From Candidatus Culexmicrobium profundum (GTDB taxonomy: Archaea; Thermoproteota; Methanomethylicia; Culexarchaeales; Culexmicrobiaceae), in contig JANZKD010000246.1 in the NCBI GenBank assembly GCA_025061245.1, positions 1-5,584 on the forward strand: 5,584 nucleotides of DNA. Reading direction: 5' to 3'. Position 1 is the first letter of the stretch. Every line of letters begins with the position of its first letter. The notes under the pieces were generated by a model. That model searched no databases. It worked only from the letters and a program-made list of their open reading frames with translations, and was not told the DNA's origin. The position numbers and the translations under genes are program-made. This document shows positions 1 to 5,110 of the stretch, one piece after another.

Positions 1-420
1 AACATCCTTCTCAAATTCTTCATCAATAACCCTTGAAATAAAAAGTATCTTTTTACCATCAGGTGACCATTGCGCAAGCTCAATACCCTCACTACGTTTA
101 CAAATAAGTCTCGGCTCACCACCACCTACATTCAAAACCCAAAGCTCTCTGCCTTCTTCTTCTTCTCCTAAAATTCTTTTAGAAATGAATAGAAGTTGTC
201 TACCATTGGGAGACCATCTAGGCCAACAGTCTTTATCGCCTTTAGTGAATAACACTACTTCTCCGCTATCACTTTTAATGACCCAAATATTCATTATATA
301 GTTATCCTTACTGCTGTCAACCTTAGTTGTAACGAAAGCTATTTTATCACTTGATGGGGAAAGCTGTGGATCAACAACACTGATAATCCTATTATAATCC
401 TCGACTTTCAAAACACGCAT
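1..420 (-). CDS. S9-family peptidase (acylaminoacyl-peptidase type), N-terminal beta-propeller part; C-terminus beyond window
   Basis: An open frame of 140 codons runs from ATG at 420 to the left edge without a stop, so only the N-terminal part is present. It starts MRVLKVEDYNRIISVVDPQ and contains three propeller-type repeats: PQLSPSSDKIAFV (18-30), PRWSPNGRQLLFIS (67-80) and AQWSPDGKKILFIS (117-130). The WSPDG repeat and the opening layout (short helix, then 'P.lSP..dkiAFv', then 'NIWVI') are typical of archaeal acylaminoacyl-peptidases, family S9C, cytosolic enzymes that cleave short or N-blocked peptides. In that family the propeller is followed by an alpha/beta-hydrolase domain with the Ser-Asp-His triad, which would lie outside the window, so catalytic competence cannot be checked. 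A TolB-like propeller protein without peptidase domain is the alternative. The ATG is supported by a GGTGAT ribosome-binding site just upstream. It lies behind the cupin gene on the same strand, with its own promoter-like sequence in between. Confidence 0.85.
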   Translation of the reverse strand, partial: MRVLKVEDYNRIISVVDPQLSPSSDKIAFVTTKVDSSKDNYIMNIWVIKSDSGEVVLFTKGDKDCWPRWSPNGRQLLFISKRILGEEEEGRELWVLNVGGGEPRLICKRSEGIELAQWSPDGKKILFISRVIDEEFEKDV

Positions 421-424
421 AAAA

Positions 425-430
425 TCACCA
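425..430 (-). promoter_or_regulatory. Shine-Dalgarno site of the S9 peptidase gene
   Basis: On the minus strand the sequence reads TGGTGATTTTATG. GGTGA is complementary to the UCACC at the 3' end of archaeal 16S rRNA and sits four bases before the ATG at 420. It fixes this start and shows that the mRNA has a leader. Confidence 0.7.
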
Positions 431-502
431 GAGAAATAATTGTAAACTTAGACTATATTACTCTAACCGAATTTATGGGCAGAGCCGACTTTCACTAGGA
501 AC

Positions 503-514
503 TTTATATAAAAA
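503..514 (-). promoter_or_regulatory. TATA box candidate for the S9 peptidase gene
   Basis: The 154-base gap between the cupin stop and the S9 start (421-574) contains the string TTTTATATAAAG (minus-strand reading), a good match to an archaeal TATA box. Initiation about 25 bases downstream would fall near 478-485 and give a leader of about 60 bases before the ATG at 420. The box is nearly symmetric, so direction is not certain; minus is preferred because nothing codes rightward from here. A weaker alternative is the AT-rich stretch around 468-478. I see no conserved RNA structure in the rest of this gap. Confidence 0.4.
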
Positions 515-574
515 TAGTAAAGATGAAATATTCTTTCTATTACTCACTCATCACCATTTCATGATTTAATGTTA

Positions 575-862
575 TTATGGTTCTCCGGGAAATATTGCTA
601 TCATTTTAAGTGTCTTTATGCTAGTTCTTTCTATATGTTGAATGGTTTCTGGTGGGATTACTATGATTGAACCTTCACCTATTTTTATTGTCTTTCCTTT
701 GCAATGAAATTTTCCTTCTCCTTCTAAAACGAAGAGTACTTCTCCATTTGGATGCTGGTGTGGTCTTACTGTATCTTCAACTTCAACGTATCTAATTGTT
801 AAATTCACGCCTTCCTGTGGTGTTATTAATGTTTTTCTTCTACCATAATTTGTTTTTCCCAC
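575..862 (-). CDS. Small single-domain cupin protein
   Basis: The product is 95 residues long and is a minimal cupin (cupin_2-like beta-barrel). Cupin motif 1 is HQHPNGEVLFVLEGEG (35-50), giving H35, H37 and E41 as metal ligands; motif 2 is GEGSIIVIPPETIQHI (62-77), giving H76 as the fourth ligand. All four ligands are present, so a divalent metal should bind. There is no second domain, signal peptide or DNA-binding domain. Such small cupins include isomerases, dioxygenases and binding proteins, and the substrate cannot be read from sequence. The start is GTG at 862: the in-frame stop just upstream (TGA at 869-871) leaves no earlier start, and no later ATG is compatible with the barrel. No clear Shine-Dalgarno precedes it; 18 bases separate it from the M20 stop, so translational coupling behind the M20 gene is likely. 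A role linked to the M20 substrate or product is inference from position only. Confidence 0.85.
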   Translation of the reverse strand: MGKTNYGRRKTLITPQEGVNLTIRYVEVEDTVRPHQHPNGEVLFVLEGEGKFHCKGKTIKIGEGSIIVIPPETIQHIERTSIKTLKMIAIFPGEP

Positions 863-880
863 TTTATTTCATTGAAGTTT

Positions 881-2095
881 TTAACTGCCACTTCTTCTTA
901 CCTTCCTCATATATTCTTCTTTGACTTTTTTAAGGAGTTCCGGATTTAAGTATAGGTCCATTGCGGTTTCAACTAATACTCTAGTTGACTTTATGGTGGC
1001 TTCTTTTCCCTTTTCACTAATTGTTGCTTCAGCAAATTCTCGTGTGTGTAATGATATCCTTTTTTCTATTATTGGTATTCCTGCTGAGATTGCTGGGACC
1101 ACTTGTGTTACATTTCCAAAGTCTGTTGATGCTAATGGCCCAATCTTAATTATTTCAATTGGATCTACAAGTTTAAAGCCTTCTTTTTCAAGATTTCTCT
1201 CAAGTATTTCTGCGAGAGTTTCATAGATTACCTTTTCTCTATAAAGTGGCATTAACGGTTCTATCTCAACTTTAGCTCCAGTCATTAATGCTGCTCCCTT
1301 AGCACAGTTAAAAACCTTCTCTTTGAGTTCATTCAAATATTTTAGATCTGCTGCTCTCACTGTTATTGCTGCCTCTGAATAGTCTGGAATCACATTTGCT
1401 GCTTCTCCACCCTTAACTATTATTCCATGAATTCTACCATCCTTTCTAATATGCTGTCTTAGACAGTCTATTCCATGGAACATCAGCATTACTGCATTGA
1501 GAGCATTTATACCTAAATGCGGAGCTGCTGATGCATGTGCAGTTTTTCCTTTGAAAACTATTTTGAATGATTGCACCGCAAGTGCTCCATGTCTACAACC
1601 TGCCTTCCCTCCCGATAGAGGATGCATTGTTAATACGACATCAATATCTTTGAATGCTCCTTTCTCAGCCATTATCACCTTGCTTCCACCATATGGTCCA
1701 CGTCCCTCCTCTGCCGGTGTCCCGATAACTATCACTTCACCATTCATTTTAGGTAGAACCTTTGATATTGCAATGGCAGCTCCAACTGTTGTTGCTGCTA
1801 TAATGTTATGCCCACATCCATGACCTATTTCTGGTAGAGCATCATATTCAGCTAGAAAGGCAATTTTAGGTTTATCTCCTTGACCTTTAAAAGAAGTTTT
1901 AAACGATGTTTTCATATTCATAAATTCTCTTTCAACTTTGAAGCCATGTTTTTCTAGAATTGAGGTTAATAGCTCACAAGCCTTAAACTCCTCACTACCT
2001 AGCTCCGGATTTTCATAGAGAAATTCACTAATTCCTAAAATTTCATCCTTCAATTTTTCAACCCATTTTAAAGCTTCACTTTTTAGATCCGACAT
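881..2095 (-). CDS. M20-family metallo-amidohydrolase / carboxypeptidase (M20D, AbgB/PM20D2-like)
   Basis: A 404-residue cytosolic zinc hydrolase of the M20 family, of normal length. Counting from ATG at 2095, visible motifs are LAEYDALPEIGHGCGHN (81-97) with D85 and the metal ligands C94 and H96, TPAEEGRGPYGG (126-137) with the E129/E130 pair (general base and metal ligand), H158 in TMHP, the dimerisation-domain entry GKTAHASAAPHLGINAL (183-199), ANVIPDYSEA (233-242), STDFGNV (323-329) and the late ligand H350 in SLHTREFAEA. The Cys-X-His ligand arrangement and the AEYDALP/GHGCGHN block are typical of the M20D branch (aminobenzoyl-glutamate hydrolase AbgB, PM20D2, aminoacylase and indole-acetyl-amino-acid hydrolase relatives). 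The family removes an amino acid or acyl group through an amide bond; the true substrate is unknown. An in-frame GTG at 2104 is probably part of the Shine-Dalgarno sequence, so ATG 2095 is preferred. First gene of a probable operon with the cupin. Confidence 0.92.
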   Translation of the reverse strand: MSDLKSEALKWVEKLKDEILGISEFLYENPELGSEEFKACELLTSILEKHGFKVEREFMNMKTSFKTSFKGQGDKPKIAFLAEYDALPEIGHGCGHNIIAATTVGAAIAISKVLPKMNGEVIVIGTPAEEGRGPYGGSKVIMAEKGAFKDIDVVLTMHPLSGGKAGCRHGALAVQSFKIVFKGKTAHASAAPHLGINALNAVMLMFHGIDCLRQHIRKDGRIHGIIVKGGEAANVIPDYSEAAITVRAADLKYLNELKEKVFNCAKGAALMTGAKVEIEPLMPLYREKVIYETLAEILERNLEKEGFKLVDPIEIIKIGPLASTDFGNVTQVVPAISAGIPIIEKRISLHTREFAEATISEKGKEATIKSTRVLVETAMDLYLNPELLKKVKEEYMRKVRRSGS

Positions 2096-2099
2096 AATA

Positions 2100-2104
2100 A
2101 TCAC
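2100..2104 (-). promoter_or_regulatory. Shine-Dalgarno site that decides the M20 start
   Basis: The minus strand reads AGTGATTATTATG. GTGAT pairs with the archaeal 16S 3' end and lies four bases before ATG at 2095. The GTG inside it is in frame and would add only three residues (MII); as start codon it would have no Shine-Dalgarno of its own at the usual distance. Confidence 0.55.
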
Positions 2105-2127
2105 TGGTGATGGTATAATTATTTGAA

Positions 2128-2140
2128 GTATTAAAAATTA
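2128..2140 (-). promoter_or_regulatory. TATA box candidate for the M20-cupin operon
   Basis: The minus strand reads TAATTTTTAATAC here. Initiation about 25 bases downstream would fall near 2106-2112, giving a short leader that just includes the GTGAT ribosome-binding site. Just upstream lies the perfect 8-base palindrome TATGCATA (2153-2160); its position upstream of the TATA box would suit a regulator, but 8 bases are weak evidence. Confidence 0.35.
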
Positions 2141-2215
2141 AGCATTAACTACTATGCATACTCTTTTGCGGGTATTTATTCACATAAATGGTATCAATGC
2201 AATTTCTATAGGTAA

Positions 2216-2223
2216 CTTTATTT
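2216..2223 (+). promoter_or_regulatory. TATA box candidate for the aminopropyltransferase gene
   Basis: CTTTATTT lies about 34 bases before the ATG at 2254. Initiation about 25 bases downstream would leave a leader of ten bases or less. That agrees with the lack of any GGTG-type site before this ATG (TTTTGACCTACTATG), so the transcript may be leaderless or nearly so. The region 2105-2253 is thus a divergent promoter region serving both directions; I see no other feature in it. Confidence 0.35.
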
Positions 2224-2253
2224 CCCCCTAATTGCAAGTTATTTTGACCTACT

Positions 2254-3228
2254 ATGAAGGGGACTTTCAGCTATTTAAACACTGAAAGAATATTCATTGA
2301 AATCTTAGCACCAAACTACTTTCATGGATTTTCATTTTCAGAGCTAATTTATATGGAGAAATCAAGATACCAATTAATCGAATTATACGACCATAAAGTA
2401 TTTGGAAAAATACTTATTCTAGACGGTAGACCTCAATTCTCATCATTGGATGAGCATATCTATCATGAAATTTTAGTTCACCCTGCAATGATTGCGCATC
2501 CTAATCCTAAACAAATAGCCATATTGGGTGGTGGAGATGGATGTGCTTTAAGAGAGGTCTTAAAATATTCATCAGTTGAGAAAGTCTTCTTAGTTGATAT
2601 GGATGAGAGAGTTGTCGAAGTTTGCAGGGAGTATCTTCCTGAAATCAATCAGGGATCATTCGATGATCCAAGAGTTAAATTAATGTTTATGGATGCATAC
2701 GCATTTATTAAAGATTGGAATGGTTCTCCATTCGATGTAATCATCATAGATCTAACGGATCCCATAAGTCTTATTTCAGCTAAATTATACACGCAGGAAT
2801 TTTTCAAGCTTATTTCCTCAAAACTTTCTGAAAATGGGATTTTATCTATTCAATGCGAATCACCAACTATTTCAAAATGGCTATTTCCAATCCACTTTGC
2901 AAATATAGCAGCTACCCTGAAATCAGTGTTTAAGCATGTAATTCATGCTAGAGAATTTATCTTCAGTTATGGTTCAGATTGGGGCTTCAGTTATGCTTCT
3001 CAATCAATAGATTTAGAATCGTTAACTAGCGATTTGATTGATAGAAGATTGAAGGAAAGAGGAATAAAAACAAAATATTATTGTGGTGATACTCATGAAT
3101 CAATAACTAAGCTACCATTAAGCATTAAAAGTGAGATAGATTCTGAGAAACCAATTAAATTGAAGGATGCTATGAGATATGTTAAAGAGTATATGGATCT
3201 GAAGGATAAACTTGAAGCAATATTGTGA
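2254..3228 (+). CDS. speE: Polyamine aminopropyltransferase (spermidine/thermospermine synthase family)
   Basis: A 324-residue cytosolic enzyme that transfers an aminopropyl group from decarboxylated S-adenosylmethionine to a polyamine, releasing methylthioadenosine. The N-terminal beta-domain (about 1-75) ends in LDGRPQFSSLDEHIYHEIL, with the substrate-side Q61, Y70 and H71. The Rossmann domain follows: AILGGGDGCALREVLKY (89-105, nucleotide loop), VFLVDMDERVVEVCREYLP (111-129) with D115 in the ribose-contact position, MDAYAF (146-151), and DVIIIDLTDP (161-170) with catalytic D166 and D169. YGSDWGFSYAS (239-249) and CGDTHESITKLP (277-288) complete the fold; about 25 extra residues end the protein. 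The DLTDP form (rather than DSSDP), the C-R-x-L after the acidic loop and SDWGF...AS resemble the thermospermine synthase (ACL5) branch, so the product may be thermospermine rather than spermidine; this is inference. ATG 2254 is the first possible start, since an in-frame TGA lies at 2245-2247. The primase-like gene follows after a 72-base gap. Confidence 0.9.
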   Translation: MKGTFSYLNTERIFIEILAPNYFHGFSFSELIYMEKSRYQLIELYDHKVFGKILILDGRPQFSSLDEHIYHEILVHPAMIAHPNPKQIAILGGGDGCALREVLKYSSVEKVFLVDMDERVVEVCREYLPEINQGSFDDPRVKLMFMDAYAFIKDWNGSPFDVIIIDLTDPISLISAKLYTQEFFKLISSKLSENGILSIQCESPTISKWLFPIHFANIAATLKSVFKHVIHAREFIFSYGSDWGFSYASQSIDLESLTSDLIDRRLKERGIKTKYYCGDTHESITKLPLSIKSEIDSEKPIKLKDAMRYVKEYMDLKDKLEAIL

Positions 3229-3241
3229 TTGAATGGTCAAG

Positions 3242-3250
3242 TTAAATAAT
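3242..3250 (+). promoter_or_regulatory. Weak TATA box candidate for the primase-like gene
   Basis: TTAAATAAT lies in the 72-base gap between the aminopropyltransferase stop and ATG 3301. Initiation about 25 bases downstream would fall near 3272 and leave a leader containing the ribosome-binding site. The match is ordinary for AT-rich DNA, and read-through from the upstream gene is equally possible. Confidence 0.2.
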
Positions 3251-3290
3251 TCGTCGTACAATAATTATCCCAGATAACTGTAATTAAAGA

Positions 3291-3295
3291 AGTGA
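3291..3295 (+). promoter_or_regulatory. Shine-Dalgarno site that decides the primase-like start
   Basis: The sequence is AAAGAAGTGAAACACATG. AGTGA at 3291-3295 sits five bases before ATG 3301. The in-frame GTG at 3292 belongs to this site and would add only three residues (MKH), so ATG 3301 is the better start. Confidence 0.5.
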
Positions 3296-3300
3296 AACAC

Positions 3301-4578
3301 ATGCCTATTGATGTTAGGAAGCACTATGAAAATCCAGTGGTCCAGAAGGAGATTGCTTATTTCTGTAGAAATAGATGGGTTGCAATTCACTGTGAAGAGA
3401 AAACTGATGATAATCGACCCTTACTAGTTAGATATGAAAGAAGTCGTCCTCTTACAATAGAATCGTCAAATGATGTGTTAAGGCTGCTAAAAAGATTTGG
3501 TGGTTTACGGCCTAGAACTTTCTATGCAACTGCAAGTCTATATTACAAATTAAAGACGAAGAATGATGCCTTCAATTATTATGAAAATGTCTATGCAAGA
3601 ACACCTACATGGGATATTGATAGTAAGCCTGAATGGTGGAAAGCAACAATTAAAGTTATCGAAATTATTGTTAATGCCCTTAAAGATGAAGGTGTATCCA
3701 ACTCAGTCTACATTAAGTGGAGTGGTAGAGGTGCTCATGTACATATCCATGAAAATGCAATTTCAAATGAGGTATATGAAAAAATTAATCCAATTAATGC
3801 TGCATATTGTATTGTTGACTACATTATCAAGAAAATTAAGACCTCCATATTGAAGATTAATTCTACATTTAACGTTGAAATTAAAGTTGAAAACTTGATG
3901 GATCCCCAAAGGGTTTTTACAGCTCCCTTAAGTTTACATAAACAATTAGATGTTGTATGCGTAGCCTTTAAGCCGTATGAAATTGATGATTTCGATTTTA
4001 ATTGGACTAACCCAGATAATTTTAAGCACAACCCTAACTGGCGTGAATACGATAGTGGAGAAGCAGACGCCTTAGCTAAAAAAGCTTACAAAACCATTGG
4101 TCCATACCCCAAGGAATCTAAGAAAAACCAAAAACAACTTAAATTGTTTAAGCTTCATAAACAAAGAGAATTAGATTTCTTCATTAAACCACCTATGAGG
4201 CATCCGTCACCTCTACATTTTAGCTTATCGGCTCTCCGCTTTAATCCAAATCCTCCTCCCCTTAATAAAGGTAGGAAGTTTAATAGAGGTGTGAAGGAAG
4301 CTTTCTTAAAAATTGAAGATATTTTAAGTCATTTTGCCCTAGGCAATATTGATTTAGATCATGCAGTTAAAGCTCTAAATTATGCGAAAAACGCTATAAT
4401 TCCATTTCAAAATTATAGCGCCGAGGATATCGATAAATTAATTACTCTCTATAATGATGCGATTAATTTATTGCTACGCTTAAAGAAGCCTAGTGAAATT
4501 AAAAAATGGCTTCTATCCAATGGTCCGCCAAGAGTAAGCCATATTAAGCTTGAAGACTTCTTTAAACAGGAAGAATAA
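3301..4578 (+). CDS. Archaeo-eukaryotic primase (AEP) superfamily protein, PriS-like, without zinc module
   Basis: A 425-residue protein (from ATG 3301) with the three AEP catalytic motifs in order. PRTFYATASLYYKL (71-84) corresponds to the 'PRhvYyssa.Y' strand before the active site of PriS. Motif I is TPTWDIDSK (101-109), with metal-binding D105 and D107. Motif II is IKWSGRGAHVHIHENA (138-153), the S-G-x-G-x-H block with H146. Motif III is MDPQRVFTAPLSLHK (200-214), with probable third acid D201, R204 and H213; it replaces the usual R-L-P-G-S-L-H-G-K-T-G-L. Canonical PriS carries a zinc-binding module between motifs I and II; here those 33 residues contain no cysteine. A basic stretch (about 272-287), a proline-rich linker (315-322) and a helical C-terminal region follow, ending in HIKLEDFFKQEE, a PIP-like peptide. 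The fold suggests template-dependent nucleotide polymerisation or priming; whether this is a second primase, a repair prim-pol or an inactive relative is open. It is unlikely to be the cell's main PriS. The next gene starts 19 bases downstream. Confidence 0.8.
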   Translation: MPIDVRKHYENPVVQKEIAYFCRNRWVAIHCEEKTDDNRPLLVRYERSRPLTIESSNDVLRLLKRFGGLRPRTFYATASLYYKLKTKNDAFNYYENVYARTPTWDIDSKPEWWKATIKVIEIIVNALKDEGVSNSVYIKWSGRGAHVHIHENAISNEVYEKINPINAAYCIVDYIIKKIKTSILKINSTFNVEIKVENLMDPQRVFTAPLSLHKQLDVVCVAFKPYEIDDFDFNWTNPDNFKHNPNWREYDSGEADALAKKAYKTIGPYPKESKKNQKQLKLFKLHKQRELDFFIKPPMRHPSPLHFSLSALRFNPNPPPLNKGRKFNRGVKEAFLKIEDILSHFALGNIDLDHAVKALNYAKNAIIPFQNYSAEDIDKLITLYNDAINLLLRLKKPSEIKKWLLSNGPPRVSHIKLEDFFKQEE

Positions 4579-4586
4579 TTTAATTT

Positions 4587-4591
4587 AGGTG
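4587..4591 (+). promoter_or_regulatory. Shine-Dalgarno site that decides the start of the 162-residue gene
   Basis: The sequence reads TTTAGGTGTCTAATGTGAG. AGGTG at 4587-4591 is a good anti-16S match six bases before the GTG at 4598. The earlier in-frame GTG at 4589 is part of this site and adds only three residues; the ATG at 4596 is in another frame and runs at once into TGA. Confidence 0.5.
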
Positions 4592-4597
4592 TCTAAT

Positions 4598-5086
4598 GTG
4601 AGTAATATTCAATTATTGATTGAGAATGTAAAGAATTGGCATAACTTTCTAAATGAATTCGAAAAATTTGCAAATAGCCAAGAATTTCTAGAAGCTGTGG
4701 ACGGTAAGAAAGTTACACTTAAACGTAGATTTCATGGGACAATAATGGTTGAAGTAGAAGGTGTCGTTAGTGTAGGGGATTTCGAAAATTGGAACATTCT
4801 CTGTGATGGTCAACGTATAGGCTTCATGGAAGTATGCTACATGGATCAGCACTTCTTCGTTCTATCAGTTGAGGTTATTGATGCACTGCTCAGTGACGAT
4901 GAACTAAAAACATTAATGCTTAGTGGCAGTACTTGGGCCACTCCTTTAAAGCCAATCAAAATATCAATTAATGCTAGAAATAAAGAAAAACTGAGAAATA
5001 TCCTCATTGATTTCATAAGTAATTACACTGATGATTATCCCAATCCTATCGCTAAAAAATTTGCTCCCAAAGCAAGAGTTCTGTAG
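4598..5086 (+). CDS. Uncharacterised protein encoded with the AEP primase-like gene
   Basis: I do not recognise this 162-residue protein (from GTG 4598). It has an amphipathic, probably helical N-terminus (about 4-34, IQLLIENVKNWHNFLNEFEK), then a strand-rich core: KKVTLKRRFHGTIMVEVEG (37-55), WNILCDGQRIGFMEV (65-79) and HFFVLSVEVIDALL (85-98). A loop with SGSTWATPLKPIKISINA (109-126) follows, then a helix (about 127-143) and a basic tail ending KKFAPKARVL. There is no signal peptide, membrane segment or zinc cluster; the two cysteines (C69, C80) are isolated. The core looks like a small beta-sheet or barrel with basic residues at one edge, which could bind nucleic acid, but no motif proves this. 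The 19-base gap to the AEP gene and the Shine-Dalgarno site in that gap indicate co-transcription. A role as accessory subunit of the AEP protein is inference. Real coding status is supported by length, operon position and the ribosome-binding site. Confidence 0.75.
   Translation: MSNIQLLIENVKNWHNFLNEFEKFANSQEFLEAVDGKKVTLKRRFHGTIMVEVEGVVSVGDFENWNILCDGQRIGFMEVCYMDQHFFVLSVEVIDALLSDDELKTLMLSGSTWATPLKPIKISINARNKEKLRNILIDFISNYTDDYPNPIAKKFAPKARVL
5054..5075 (-). terminator. Possible terminator for the COG1751 gene
   Basis: On the minus strand, 36 bases after the stop at 5111, the sequence reads TTGCT-TTGGG-AGCAA followed by ATTTTTT: a five-base-pair stem, five-base loop and a T6 run. Archaeal transcription stops mainly at T-runs, so the T6 is the stronger part of the evidence. 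The site lies inside the 3' end of the convergent gene, so the two transcripts would overlap at their ends. Confidence 0.35.
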
Positions 5087-5110
5087 TGTATTGATGTTTC
5101 ATAGATTTAA

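Noticed and set aside
536..560. C-box-like GTGATGA on the minus strand, checked as a possible C/D-box sRNA
   Set aside because: No D box (CTGA) or second C'/D' pair at the right spacing, and no terminal stem.
523..562. Inverted repeat ATGAAAT / ATTTCAT with a 26-base spacer downstream of the cupin gene
   Set aside because: Seven AT-rich pairs that do not extend inward or outward; expected by chance in this composition, and no T-run follows on the minus strand next to it.
1497..1823. Plus-strand open frame of about 100 codons opposite the M20 gene, and a similar one at 921-1226
   Set aside because: Both lie fully antisense to conserved M20 motifs; their translations show no domain and no ribosome-binding site. 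They are shadow frames.
2141..2160. GCAT...ATGC and TATGCATA as operator sequences in the divergent promoter region
   Set aside because: Arms of four bases, or a single 8-base palindrome, are too short to call an operator; mentioned only under the promoter.
3563..3853. Alternative plus-strand frame inside the primase-like gene, and a minus-strand frame at 3819-4031
   Set aside because: They overlap the motif-bearing AEP frame, have low-complexity Met/Leu/Lys-rich or Ser-rich translations and no start signals.
3301..4578. LigD-type NHEJ polymerase domain or plasmid/viral replication primase
   Set aside because: The LigD hallmarks (LDLDPP, SGSKGLH) are absent, and no ligase, Ku, helicase, integrase or other mobile-element gene is in the window. 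The neighbours are housekeeping metabolic genes.
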